From positions 37,969,001 to 38,033,000 of the forward strand of contig NC_068560.1 in assembly GCF_022201045.2 (NCBI RefSeq): DNA of 64,000 nt, written 5' to 3'. Below are positions 24,863 through 37,833 of the stretch, one piece after another. Origin of the DNA: Citrus sinensis. Taxonomy: Eukaryota > Streptophyta > Magnoliopsida > Sapindales > Rutaceae. A model generated the notes under the pieces. It was not told the DNA's origin, ran no database searches, and saw only the letters and a list, made by a program, of their open reading frames with translations. The position numbers were made by a program, and so were the translations under genes. The first letter of the stretch is position 1. Each line of letters begins with the position of its first letter.

Positions 24863-27180
24863 AATTGATGAAAGCAACTCCATTTTTTTTATTTCATATC
24901 GTTTTGTTACCGTAATCTATCCTTTTATTTATTATTGAGACGGCAACTAGTCCTGGGCAAATATGATTGCCCTATTGTGTATTCCTTTATGTTCATTTGA
25001 GATTAAGGGAAGAGTATGTAAGTACCAATTAATCTACCTTTTTTTTTCTTAACAAATTTCCCCCCAATTTTGTACTAGAAATAAGATTTCAAAAGTTCGA
25101 ATCGCTCTCACACACAGCTTTAATTTGAAGGAACACTACCATTTTATGGAGAATGGTACTTTCATTCTTTTTATGGTTTGGTTTTACCACTTGCTCTCTA
25201 ATAAATGTAAAATACCACATTTTATCTATGGTGATAAAATAGTAACAAATGAAGGATAAATGTGGTATTTTTACATACAAATTGATTATTTGAGAGTCCT
25301 ACAAATGAAAGTTAGTTAATTTATTAATGAAACATTTACCCTTTGACAATGTAATTTTTTTTTGTTATTGTATGTTTTAATTTCAAAGATGGAATGAGAT
25401 ATTAAAGATTTATCAATTAAGAACATAAATTGTAAAAATAATTTCTAAAAAAGATAAAATGTTATTCTCTTAATTAATTTTATTGAATCTTTGAAGAAGA
25501 TTATTTTATCAAATTGATCCTCTCTCTTGGTCTCTTCCCTTTTTCCGAAAATCGATAAGAGAAGGCAGCAACTGCGGTGAAGGTGAAAAATGGGATTGTT
25601 ACGATTGTGGGTGCTAGTAATAGCCATAGGTGGAACATAGTAATAGCCATAAGTATTGAATGCGGAATCTTTGTCTGATTGCTAAAGTAATAGCAGGCAT
25701 CCTCCCCATCTAATGCGCTCTACTTCACTCTTCTTCTCTTATTAAAGATTGGCCATTTAATTGCTTACATTTACTCTCTCAACCAACTTTTCTTTGTTTG
25801 CTTCCGAGTTCCGACTGTGAATTGAAGGGAATCCGAAGTAGGTAAATAAATAAATAAAAATGTTGTAATATTATAACAATAATGCAAATAAACTTCTCAA
25901 TTATTATTATTATTCAACAAGTGAGATGACATGCTACTGAATGATGGATTTAATTACTATTTTTCAAACTAACTAATCGTGACGGTGACGGTGATACAAT
26001 TTTATTTGGTTTTTGTATTAAGATGGTCTTATTCATATAAGCATTTCTCAAGCTATAAAACGTGTCAAATATCTAGAGTACATGCCTCCATATTTAAGGA
26101 TATAAATATCATATCATATATATGGATCAACTTCTCATTTGACATAATCTTTTGCTCGTGTAAAGAAGGTTGAGATTGATTGTTAACAAAAGAAAAAATT
26201 TTTGTCGCTGTTGGTTTTGGACTTGAACTAAATAGATACTCTAGTTTATAGTGTGTGTGTTTGGTGAACAAATTAATGCTATGCTAGCTCTAGTTTCAAT
26301 TGTATGTAGTAAATATTATAAAAACTCATACCTTTTCCTTGAATTGATTTAAGAATCTTCAGGTTGCTGGGTTTATATATAGAATTTCAAAAGAACCATT
26401 TAAGTCATAATAGGCAATTGATTAAGATATTAGAAAGTTGAACTAACTGAAAAGTTCTCCACTGGCAGTTACAAATATTAAATTAAGTGTAAACTTCATT
26501 ATTATTTAATTAGTTAATGTAACAATCATTCCAACTATTTTCAGGTAACTTTATATAATTGGACACATGAGTTTGAATCATAAGAGAAATTTAGACTAAA
26601 AAATTAAATTGGACTTAACCTACCTCCTCTCCTTTTTCAAATAACTATTTTAATAAAATTAAAAAAAAATCTAGCAAAGTGGGAGTATTACCCACACGTC
26701 TTGAAATGTAAATATGAGGCTGGCGGCCGGATTGTAATGTCAATTTAGAATATAGTGTTAAATTATATTTAGATAGTTATCTAGCTTCAAATTGAAAGTT
26801 TAAAATATTAGCAAAACAACATTATAAAACCCTCAGTCATTCTGTAATTTAATTTTATAATAATACTAGTTATCAACTCTGAATATTTTACAAAAACTGT
26901 TTTCATATATGTATAGGGTTATTCAAACTATTAATTGTTTAAAGTAATCGACTAAAAGTTGATTCATGGTCTCACTCTTTTCTTTTTTTCCCAATAAAAA
27001 TTAAGAAGATAAGAAAGTCTAGAATACTCTTGGTGAATACATACATTCCTTTCTACGGGAGTGATGATGATGACCGGCGGATTTTACAAAAGAAGACGTA
27101 CAAAGCGGTCGAAATTAATTTCTCACCTTCCATATGCATGGATTAGATTTTTTTTTTTTTTTGGCTGCATGGTGTTAGAA
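24863..27180. other. Intergenic, 2.3 kb, no gene recognised
   Basis: AT-rich. An imperfect foldback lies at about 25150-25315: AATACCACATTT near 25213 pairs with AAATGTGGTATT near 25259, and ACTTTCATT pairs with AATGAAAGT further out. It may be a worn MITE. Otherwise short unsupported frames only. Confidence 0.4.
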
Positions 27181-27285
27181 GTAAGCACTAAGATATTGGC
27201 ACGGCTCAATCAAAGTCCACCAGCAAGCATTCAGCTTAAACGCTTAAGCTCTGAATGAACCGGGCCAATATCGCAGTGACTATTT
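27180..27285 (-). ncRNA. MIR171: MIR171 microRNA precursor hairpin
   Basis: On the minus strand the region folds as a miR171 hairpin. The 3' arm holds mature miR171 at 27192-27212 (21 nt: TGATTGAGCCGTGCC followed by AATATC). The 5' arm holds the star strand at 27250-27270 (TATTGGCCCGG followed by TTCATTCAGA). The arms pair along GATATTGGC/GCCAATATC and CGG/CCG, and the stem continues outward through CACT/AGTG. The loop is about 37 nt. miR171 guides cleavage of HAM-type GRAS mRNAs (SCL6/22/27). The 3'-arm position and the star sequence are both family-typical. The primary transcript limits are not visible; it would start at a coordinate above 27285. Confidence 0.95.
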
Positions 27286-29162
27286 CAGTATTGCAGCTCT
27301 TGACAAACACAAAAAATGAAGTAGAAAAAAAGAAAAGAAAAAGAAAGAAGAAGACTAGAAGAGAGAAATTAACGTATGTGGATTGTGAGGTGATGAGTGA
27401 GGAGTTATGAGAATGTTTTGGGTTACTTGGATCGAATAGAATTTAAAGAGAAAAGAGAGAGAGAGGGCTTTTTGCAGGTGTGTGCATTTAAAACCCTCGT
27501 CTGCCAAAACCCTAAACAAGGAACACAGCATTAATTCAATTGGCAAACCCTAAGCCAAGACCCCATTCTTTCTTTGTTTCTCTCTCTGTCCCTCTAAAAT
27601 CAACAGTACTACTGTCTCCGTCTTCCTCATTAATAAAGATGGAAGAGACTTTCTATTTCTTTCTACCCAACTAGCTAGCAAACCAGAGGCACAGACTGAG
27701 CTGCATTAATAAGGGAATCACGCGGCCATTATAAGACCATAGCTCTCTTTATTGATTATCAATCTCCGGCCCCTTGCCATAATTTATGGAATCTCATCAG
27801 AACGCACCACACCTTTTTGTCTCTTGGATATCGATGATCACCATACTTAACTTAGGAGAATAGATTAATAACTTGACCGCTGGAACGATTTCACTGTTGT
27901 CATAATTAATTTAATTCAAAAAGAGTTCGATATTCTATAAAACATGGGAAATTACTCCTAAAACATGAGGAAATTGATTTTCATTTGATGAAGACAAATT
28001 GGATTATCACCTTACAGCTCATTTTAAACCAATCACAAAATGGGGGAAGTTTTGACGTTTGATCGAGCAGTCTCATATACTCGGCTGAGACTGAGATCAT
28101 AAATGATAAATGAATGAGATGAAATTTCAGCAACAACTTAGTCCAATAATCCATAAATTTCGGAGGAAGAAAAGTTAATGGCAGTTATATTGTGAGCATG
28201 GAGTCAAGGACAAAGTGCAGCCATCATTTTCCATTCCATGTGTGGCAAAACTACGCAGCATGATATCATTCATGCCTTCATCAGGAAAACAATAAGCTTC
28301 CAATGAACCCTGCAGACAGTGTGTCACGAAAACTAGCCAAATGTTAAACCATTAGCCAACTATTAATTACTTATTATTGCCTCTAGTTCAAGTTAATAAT
28401 TAATGATTAACCATCTTGCCCAATTATCTCTATCAAGCGTAGTTAAAGAAATTTTCAGTGGGACCACCTTTTTCTTCCCCTCTCTGAGACTTTGGGACCG
28501 CTTGGAAACTGCCAAAGATAGCCACTTTACAGGGAAGAGCACGATTCTGTTAGCACCCCTCTACTATCCTCTTCAAACCCCTTTCCCATTTATATGCTAT
28601 TTAATTCCTAAAATAACTTTTATTTATGTTTATCCTCAATAAACCCCCCCATAAGCAATTCTCTCCCTCTCCTCTCTTTCTCCCTCTTCCATTTCAACCC
28701 TTTTTCAGCTTTTTATCGATACAGCATTTATCTGCTGTTTTCCTTCATCAATAAACCCCAACCTATTCTAGCTATTTCGAAAAGAAACAATATATGCACA
28801 AAGTTTGATCGTTCCCTAGCATGCTCATCATCATAAAGATAACAACCTATCAAAACTTCGCAAAAATTATTTTCCTTATAAAAATAAATTGCAAATAAGT
28901 GAATAGAGCTTAATTTCAATCAAATTCTTACTCTTTCAATTGACTTTTTTTTTTTTTTTTGGTAAACTTTGTAGATGTAAAGCATTTGTGATGGAGAAAG
29001 ACATGGAAAGCAAAACTGTACGCGACTTTAATTAGGTTAGTTTTAATTTTTAGTACAATTTAAAAGATAACGTACGAAATTATAAATACAAAACAATAGG
29101 GGCTTTGCTTCATAAGAGAAAAGATAGGTGCTGCTAGTAGCGTCGCTCTACGAAGGAATCAT
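27286..29162. other. Intergenic, includes probable MIR171 promoter side
   Basis: About 27340-27620 is purine- or CT-rich in patches, as in plant leaders, and lies upstream of MIR171 on the minus strand. Beyond that I see no gene. A pyrimidine-rich patch lies near 28655-28705. Confidence 0.4.
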
Positions 29163-29450
29163 CCGGTTCACCATAAGCCCACAGTTTGTAGTTGGGGGGT
29201 TACTTACTGACAAATTTATGCAATCATCGGGGTACGTGGGACCACCACAATTAAAAGGCTTTCATTAAGGCCTAAATACCTGATTCACAGAAAGCCCGCA
29301 ATCTATAGCTGGGGGCTGCTTAATGACATATTTTTTTAGTCACTCGGGTATCGGGGACCAGTACAATAAAAGGCTTCCATTACCTGGTTCACCGGAAGCC
29401 CACAGTTTGTGGCTGGGGCCTACTCAATTACATTTGCTGGATGCGTAGTC
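29163..29450. repeat. Diverged tandem repeat, about 105-117 bp, about 2.6 units
   Basis: Three units start near 29163, 29280 and 29383 with C(C/T)G(G/A)TTCAC..(A/G)AAGCCC. They continue with CA(A/G)T(T/C)T(G/A)T(A/G)GTTGGGG-like text, then a (T/C)CGGGGTA..GGGACCA block and AAAAGGCTTCCATTA. The third unit is cut short. More GC-rich than the flanks. Function unknown. Confidence 0.75.
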
Positions 29451-31157
29451 TGATTCAGTCATCACATTCGTCCTGCCTGCATAAACTCTTTTTTTCTTTT
29501 GGATTACACTTGTTATGATCATAGATGATGACACAAATTGGGCACATGTTTTCTTTTTAGATAAGAATCATTCTCCTTTCCCTTGTATTTACTTCTAAAA
29601 TTAGAAAATTACAATGAATGGTGTAAAACCCATTAAAATTGGGAAGGAAGAACATGAATCCACTCCCAGGGTTGGGAATGAAAATTCTTATTTTTTTAAC
29701 TGACCGTTAAGTCTTTCCTTCTCATTTCTTATTGCGGATCAACCCACTCTAATCTCGTAAAATAAATATAGCATACACGTAATATAGAAATTTATCCTGG
29801 CCATAACCGCACCGTAGAGAAGAGATAGGTTATTGTCTCCTCCCTCCCGTGATAGGCTTAAGTTAAGCTTTCAATAATATAGTAGTGGGAGAAGCATCTT
29901 GTAATTTTTAAACCATCATCACCTCCTCTTTTTTCTTTATTTCCTTTTTTAATTTTTTTAATACTGTAGATGACTACAAATCAAATGTATCATCACACAG
30001 TCAAAAATTATACCTTTGTAAAAGATATATGTTAAAATCAAATTCATGCCCTCATAGTTTTGTGAACATGGATTACTAATGGACTAGAAGCGCTATTGCC
30101 CTAACCATCAAATATAATTCTAGTTTCGATTTAATTACATGTTATATTCCCACAAACTACTTTACATATTGTGGATCCCCACGATCGAGCTTGCTCCCGC
30201 AATTTCTCTCGATGCAATGGCTTTTGCCAATTGCCATGACAAAAATTGTTATATGATGCATAAATTGGCGTCTGTGATGTCAAAAAATTTGAGATTTGTG
30301 GTGAAGTTTCTGAAGAACTGTAATCAATTTGAGATTTGCTCACTGACTGTCACTCGCGGAGTCTTCTGTCAATGTAATTTGTTTTGTACTAATTAAGCAG
30401 TTGCATACAAATAAAATAATACCGAAGAGTAATTAATTAAGAACCATGATGTCATTTTTTTTAACTCGCACTGCTCCAAGGAGGCTGGATGACTGAGAAA
30501 GTATTTTATGCTGAATTGACATCATGATAATTAATTGCAACATGCTAGTCACGTTACATGCCAAACAGCGATAGCTCATTCATACCTCTACTTTCTCCAA
30601 GCTTATCTCAAACAGAATTGTATTTATTTTCAGGAAAAAAAAAATCTGAATTATATGCTGGCGACAATCTTTTTTAAAGAAAGAATTTGTGGACGCAATT
30701 ATTAATGCAGACTCGGTGAAGTAATGATTATGATGGCTTAAAAAATATATCAACTTGTTGTCGATGATCACCTTTCGCCATCCAACTGAAGCCCACTACA
30801 CCACGGCCTGATTTCATGTTGGTTTAATTAAATAGTTCTAACAGAAAGCATAAAGCCTTAATTATAATTAGTCTCGTGAAAACATGTAGCGTAAAAGCTT
30901 TCGACTTTCTTCTGATTTGGGAGAATGGATGGAATCTCAATATTGGTAGTGCCGTAGTACGGTGAAGATATCACCTTTGGAAAAAAAAAAAAAAAAACAA
31001 ATGTCCCACTCTTCTAATGAAGATTAAAATTTCTGAGTTATTTATTATTTAATTGTCAAAAAAATTGTCACCAATGGAGTGGTATATAATTTTTTTTTTC
31101 TCATGCAGGCACCCTCAAATTTTTTTTTGTATACATTAATACTTTTAAATATTTTAA
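29451..31157. other. Intergenic, no gene recognised
   Basis: AT-rich with only short frames. Poly-A tracts occur near 30979-30997. No RNA gene or element with ends found. Confidence 0.45.
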
Positions 31158-32009
31158 GGTAGTGTTTACTTGCTGGAGTGGGAGTGTGGAGTGTGGAGTG
31201 TGGATTCCTCCCACTCTAGTGTTTACTTACCTTAAAAAATGGGGAGTGGGAGTGAGAATTCGTGGGTCCCACTCAATTTTGGAGTGGGGAGTGGGATTCC
31301 CACTCCCATGGGGGGAGGTGGGAGTGGGAATCCACTCCCCCCTCTTCTCATTTTATCTTTATAATTAAAATTAAAATAAATAAATAATATTTAATAAAAT
31401 AAATAAATAATATTTAATAAAATAAATAATATCATATTTATTAAAAATAATAATTATATCATATTTATTTTATTAAATTTAATAAAATAAAAATAAATAA
31501 ACATTATATTTAAATTAATAATATTAAACATTAATTTTAATAAATATTAATTATTTATTTAATTAATAATAATAAATATTTTATTCTAAAAAAATATTAA
31601 TTTTGTACTATATTATCAATAATAATATTTCATGTGTTGCTATTATTAATAATTTTTATTCACATAATTTAAATTAAAATTAATAAAAAATTATGATTTA
31701 CATAATTAAGAATATTAGTAATTATTATTAATTTATAAATATAATAAAATATTTATTTTATTTTCCAAATATATTTTTTATTAATTTTTTAATTACAAAT
31801 TATAATCTGTACATAAGGATAAAATTATAATTTAAAATAATTTATTCTCAATCCAAGACAAAATAAACAAATAATTGGGATTCTGATTGACAATCCATAT
31901 TTTTATTTAGTCTAAGTAAACACCCTACTCCCACTCCCACTCCACACTCCTAATCCAAGGATTCCCACTCCTCAGGATTCCCACTCCAATCCAAAAAATA
32001 AACGCAGCA
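31158..32009. mobile_element. Harbinger-like element with G-rich ends, 852 bp
   Basis: TAA target duplication at 31155-31157 and 32010-32012. The left part has many GGAGTGGGA/GGGAGTGTGGA units; the right part has the complementary CCCACTCC/TCCACACTCC units, so long purine-rich arms can pair. Termini read inward: GGTAGTGTTTACTTG and TGCTGCGTTTATTTT, sharing GTTTA. The roughly 500-bp core is almost pure A/T. No transposase. Confidence 0.7.
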
Positions 32010-32756
32010 TAAGAGAATTAAATTTTAATTTTTTTAAACCGCACGATTTAAAAATATGTCCACATTTAAAAAATATACAAGCGCCCGCACCTAAGAATGA
32101 TGATGTATATTACAATTTAAGATTTTTAAATACAAAAAAATCCACAAAAATTTTAAAATCATGCGTTTTCAAAATTTAATTTAATAATACTATTAAACTT
32201 TATAGTCTTAATTTTTTTTCTAATTTTTTCCGTAATTTAAAATGTCATACTAAAAAATTCACACACATATATAGACCATTAAAACAAATATCAAAAAATT
32301 TTCCCACAATGAGTAATTTAATTGTCAAATCAAAATTGACAGCATAGCATAGTCCTCATTTAGTGGGGAATGAATCAACAGAGGAAGCCCAATGGCCAGC
32401 ACCGGCGGTGAGGTGTGTGACGCATGAAACGGATTAGAAAAGGATAAGGCTCTCTATTTATTTATAATTTGTTGATTAATATTTAATTACGCAGGTAGCA
32501 GAGGAGAGCAAACAAAGAGAGGCAAAATTAAAAAAAAAAAATGAAAGATACGATTCAGAGAGAAGCCAAACCATGGGCGGAAGCAAAGGCAGAAACATTG
32601 TGGTGTTTTCCTCCTTTCGTACAAAACGACTCAAAATTCTCTGTCGTTTAGTTCGTGCTCGAACAAGCGTGCTGTGCTCGCCACCGCTAGATATTATTCT
32701 TAGAAATGAAAGCTGCTCAGCCGTTGATTTGATGACCATGTGAGTGATTAATTTAG
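32010..32756 (+). promoter_or_regulatory. Upstream region of the STY kinase gene
   Basis: AT-rich to about 32340, then more mixed toward the kinase start. No exon recognised. A TATA box could not be chosen. Confidence 0.35.
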
Positions 32757-35700
32757 ATGGTGATGGGAGACACGGAGAGCAGTAGTAGCAGAGCGGTGGA
32801 TTTTGTATGGAGTGAGAGTAAGAGTAGGAAGCAGAGAGTGAAAGTTCAAGTTTACAACGAAATTTTGTTTAGACTAAAACAATCGAATGAAGAAGAAACA
32901 AGACAGCCTTACTTTGAAGATGATCTTTGGGCTCATTTTTATCGACTCCCCAGTAGGTACTTTCGGCCCCACCCCAAAAAATGGAAAACGCAGAAACCCC
33001 ATTTTAATCAGCCAACATAATTTTCTTAATTTTCCTAATTTAATAAGCTCATTTTCTTTAAATAAAATTAAGAAAATAACGATCGATGATGACGAGGTGT
33101 TCATGACACCATCCATTTTCGTTTAACGCTCTCATTTTGGCTTGATCGTCTTTCATTTTGATTAAGTCATAGGGATTCATGTCGTTCTATTTTCACTTGA
33201 TTGTTTTTCAATCTGTTGTATTTCAAGATCTAAAATTCTAAATTTTATTTTGCTTATGCAGGTATGCGCTGGATGTGAATTTGGAGAGGGCAGAGGATGT
33301 TCTAATGCACAAAAGGTTGCTGCACGTGGCACGTGATCCTGCCGCTACACCAGCAATTGAAGTCCGACTTGTGCTGGTATTAATTCAATGATTTTGCTTT
33401 GATTTTTGTAATTGGCTCATTCTGTTGATACATTTTCCTCAAATTCTATAAATCTTGTGCAGAAAATAGAAATTGTAAATTTTTATGGATGCCAAGTTAG
33501 GCTTTGCTGATTTTTGTTAGCACTTATATGACTTGTGTCTGTTTCATGAATAATACATGGACATTTTATTAAGCTTTTGCCAGCAATCTGATAGTAAGGC
33601 AATAAACTGGCATGCAGGTGCAGGGTGCATCTACTAGACACTTTAGCAACTTGGTCCATTCAGGCTCTCCGAGATATTTGTATACTCAGTTTTCTTGCTA
33701 TCCTTACAAAAAGAGGCATGGCTATGTGAATAGTTAATTGTTGAAATTTTCCATTGAGGCCTTCTTTAGTCATATGTTAAAGTTTTGAAATCCTTTTCAC
33801 TTCTCTCTGACCTCTTTTTTCAACATTCACCCACCTCCTGCCTTTGGTTCATCAGCAGATGTTGAGTTCGGAAATGAAAATAACAAAATTGATGTTCAAA
33901 ATACAGATGCTACAATGAATGTGAATTCCAGGTTTTTTAACTTGAGATTAAACGTTCTGAAACTCTCTTATCTGATTTTTGAGTTTTTTTTTTTTTTCTA
34001 ATTACTGCTGGTTTGATATTTCTTTGGCTATTTAATTTGACTTTTTAATGTTGGCAGCTCCCAAATTAGTTTCATTTTTTGTGTTTGCTGTAGCTGATGA
34101 TTTAAGCAATAGATAACATTGCAATATTTTAACAATTTGTAGGCTTATGCATGAAATTACAATCTCAACCAATGACAAGCCAAAGCTCCTCAGTCAGGTA
34201 ACTAATGCCATTTGGTTTTCTTATCATTTCTGGGTATCATCTCATTGTACTATGTCCAGCGAGCATGTTATCAAATATTCAGCAATCAGCATCAGACACA
34301 CTAGAAGTTACTTCTATTTATTTATTTATTTTTTAATGTGCACTACTTCTACCTCTGTTATGTCAATGTTTCTCATTTTACTGTTAAAAATTTTTTGCTG
34401 ATTTTTCAGTTGACTTCTTTACTGTCTGAGATTGGGTTAAACATTCAAGAAGCACATGCATTTTCCACTGTAGATGGCTACTCATTGGATGTGTTTGTTG
34501 TTGATGGTTGGCCACTTCAGGTATTTCTACTTCTTTACAATGGATTATAGACCATGGAAAATTTAGTTCAAAAATTACATGTAATACGACTAAATATTTG
34601 ATTCTCTTCTGTTTATTTGACTGCATGAAGATCAGATCTTGATCTGTAGTCATTTATCATTTTCAATGTTGCGTCATCTATTATTGTTTTCAGTTGTGAT
34701 ACCTGTAGCTTTCTCAAGTGTGCTAAGCAAAATTATGACTTTTCTCACTCTTTCTTCTTCATTTGATCATGAAACATGTAGGAGACTGAACAGTTAAGAA
34801 ATGTGCTGGCAAAGGAAATTCCCAAGGTTGAGGTAGCCCCTCTACTTACTGCTCTTTTTTGTTTTTTCAATCCGTTTATAGTAGTGATTCTCTTTTCAAG
34901 TTCATTTTGCTTGTGGTATGAAAAAGATTAATTTTATTTTGGTTTAATATACATCTGATAATATGAAGTATTCTACAGAATCATCATCATGTTGTATATC
35001 CTGTTGGGGAGCAAGAACAAAGTGGAATCAATCATGTAAACATACCAGCTGAAGGAATAGATGTTTGGGAAATTGATGCTAGCTTGCTGAAATTTGAACA
35101 TAAAATTGTATCTGGATCCTATTGTGATTTGTGAGTTTTTTTTTTTTTCCCCAATCTGTAAGAGCCATGCTCTGTTTGTAAGTGCTTTTCGATTTTAATT
35201 TTTAATTGATGCAGGTATAAAGGTGCTTTCTTTAGTCAAGATGTGGCTATTAAAGTTCTTACTAATGAACATCTAAACGAGAATATACGGAGGGAGTTTG
35301 CACAAGAAGTTCATATTATGAGGTTTGTTGAATCAAATTTCTAATTTCATTGGGATGCTTTTATCTATTTTCCTCTTCTCTTTTATTTCCACATGTTTTG
35401 CTTTATTTTTCTACTGCCTATCAGAAAATTTATCTTCTGTTTCCTCTATAAACTCTTCCTCTGATATATGCAGGAAAGTTCGGCACATGAATGTCGTTCA
35501 ATTCATTGGTGCATGTACTAGACCTCCAAGGCTGTTCATTGTGACTGGTAATAGATGACTATTATGTATAAACAATGTCTACTTATGGGTCCATTTAAAA
35601 AGCATACAGATTTTGGATACATGATAGTCAAATTTATATGACATTCTGTTTTCTTTTTCTAAATATTTTCCTTAGAATTTATGTCTGGTGGAAGCATCTA

Positions 35701-37611
35701 TGACTACCTGCATAAACAAAAGTGCGGTTTAAAGCTTCCTTTGCTACTCAGAGTTGCCATTGATGTTTCCAAGGGAATGAATTACTTGCACAGAAACAAT
35801 ATAATCCATAGGGACCTGAAAGCGGCCAATCTTTTGATGAATGAGAATGGAGTAAGAGATTCCGATATCCACTGTTATCTTAGTAATTTTTTGTCGATAT
35901 CCACTGTTATCTTGGTAATTTTTTCTTGTATTTTAGTGAGAGCTTGATTTATCTACACAAGATTTCTGAAGATTAGTGATATAATTATGGATTGATTCCC
36001 TGACGAAGGAAGGTAGGCAACTTAAAAAGTTGGTAACAGACAAAGTGAGAGGTCCGCAGGCTTTGATGCACTACTGATTCTGCTTAAGAACTTCACAACA
36101 GTAGCTTCTTAATAAATTAATTTCTTTATGATTATTACTGGGATTATTGTTTTATTTTTCAGTTCCAAATTGTGAACATATTTTTCACTCTCAGTTTTTT
36201 GAACATTATTTTCACTTATGCTTTTGGTTGATGAGTGCTAATATCAGATTAATAGAAGACAATACACAGCTTTTCAGTTTCTGTTGAAAATGCAATCTTT
36301 CTTGACATCCCAAAAATTGTTTCATAGGTTGTCAAGGTTGCTGATTTTGGTGTTGCCAGAGTTCAAGCTCAATATGGTGTGATGACCGCGGAAACTGGAA
36401 CGTACCGTTGGATGGCTCCAGAGGTTGGTGTTAATCAGTTTTTATATTGACTTTTCCATTCAGTTTATTTCAAATCAAGTATATTTTCGTTTCATGAAAA
36501 GTCTATTTCAGAAATGATTTTTAAGTTGCTGTTAGATAAATGCTCAGATGACTAAAAGCCAAAAGGGCTTCACGGACCTATCCCGCCTTGATAGATTATA
36601 GCTTTGTGGAATTTTATTTAGTTGAATTGGTGATTATTTCTATTATTTTTGTCAGTCGTAATTCATAAGGAGTTCCATGCTTATGTTTCCACAGAATGGT
36701 GATTCAGATTGTCAAGGAGTATTGATTTGCCGATCAATCACATTTGTGATCATCATTATCTGTCATAGGTAGATATATTCTGTCAAACATCTCTCCGCCT
36801 CTCTAACGTGCTTATTTGGTGTTGAGCTTGGAAGGTAATTGAACACCAACCATATAATCACAGAGCCGATGTTTTCAGTTTCGGGATTGTGCTATGGGAG
36901 CTTGTTACAGGAAAGGTAATGCTGCCTAACAAATTTTCAGTTAGAAAAGAAGAGCAGGTGCTTCTTTCTTGAAGAAAATGCTGCCCTCCAGTAAAGTTCC
37001 TGTTTTGATAATTTTTTTTTGTGTTTTTTTTTTTTTTTGACTGATGTTATAGCTTCCATATGATGATTTGACCCCATTACAAGCTGCAGTTGGAGTGGTT
37101 CAGAAGGTACTACTCCATAAAACTGTGATGTTCTCTTTGATTATTACCGTCCTTTTAGAAATTTTTGCAGTGCTTGTGAACTGCCAAATTCCCCTAAAGT
37201 TTTATTATTGCTAAAATTAGATTAGGCCATGAGGGTATGTCCTCTGGTTTAGTAAAGCATTCTATACCTTGTATCTTGTTTTAAGCTCAAAGCAATCGGC
37301 TTTGACTAATAAAGTACTCATTTTCTGGTGGATTTTAGGGTCTTAGGCCTACGATTCCTGTGCATACTCATCCTATACTAGTGGATTTGCTTGAGAGATG
37401 CTGGCAACGAGACCCATCTTTGAGACCTGATTTCTCTGAAATTACAGAACTTCTACAGCACTTGGCCCAAAGGTAAAAGGAAAAGTATGGACAAAAGTTT
37501 CTCTGTTTCTTTTCCCTCTTTCACCGTCACTTCTAGGAACTTTAATGATATTGCAACAGGTTGCAGACAAAGAGAGGACTAGCACAAGGAAATGCTATTG
37601 AAGAGCGGTAA
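32757..37611 (+). CDS. ACT-domain Ser/Thr/Tyr protein kinase, STY8/STY17/STY46 type (549 aa, 16 exons)
   Basis: Cytosolic kinase group; the Arabidopsis members phosphorylate transit peptides of plastid preproteins. Exons: 32757-32956, 33262-33376, 33618-33732 (uncertain), 33856-33931, 34143-34197, 34410-34520, 34782-34832, 34979-35130, 35215-35322, 35474-35547, 35676-35851, 36328-36423, 36835-36915, 37053-37106, 37339-37472, 37560-37611 (1650 nt). Residues about 1-105 match the family N-terminus ([29 protein letters not shown]). An ACT domain lies at about 170-235 ([17 protein letters not shown] to DVFVVDGWP). The kinase domain spans about 281-530, with [15 protein letters not shown] and TYRWMAPE intact. 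Oddities: the glycine loop reads SGSYCDLYKG where relatives have SYGDLYKG; the C-terminal tail is shorter than in STY46; exon 3 diverges and has a weak donor (GTTAAT). Confidence 0.88.
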
Positions 37612-37833
37612 TAGTATTTAGCAAGACAGCTCCTGGGGTAACAAGAAAGTGAAGTATAGTTCATAGAATCGGAGTATATGATGCTTTTTTCTGTTGCTAA
37701 GGAAGGAAAATTTGTCTGACGGGAGTTTTTGTTTTCTTATATAAGATTTGTATAGGCTAAAAGTAATGATACTGGATGCTTGTGTCAACGTAGAGTCCAC
37801 ATTTGGCCGTCTATACTTAACAGAAATTTATAA

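Noticed and set aside
27061-27258. 65-codon plus-strand frame containing ILARLN, suggesting a HAM/GRAS fragment
   Set aside because: The peptide is simply the complement of miR171. No other GRAS sequence is present, and the star arm at 27250-27270 shows it is a MIR171 hairpin.
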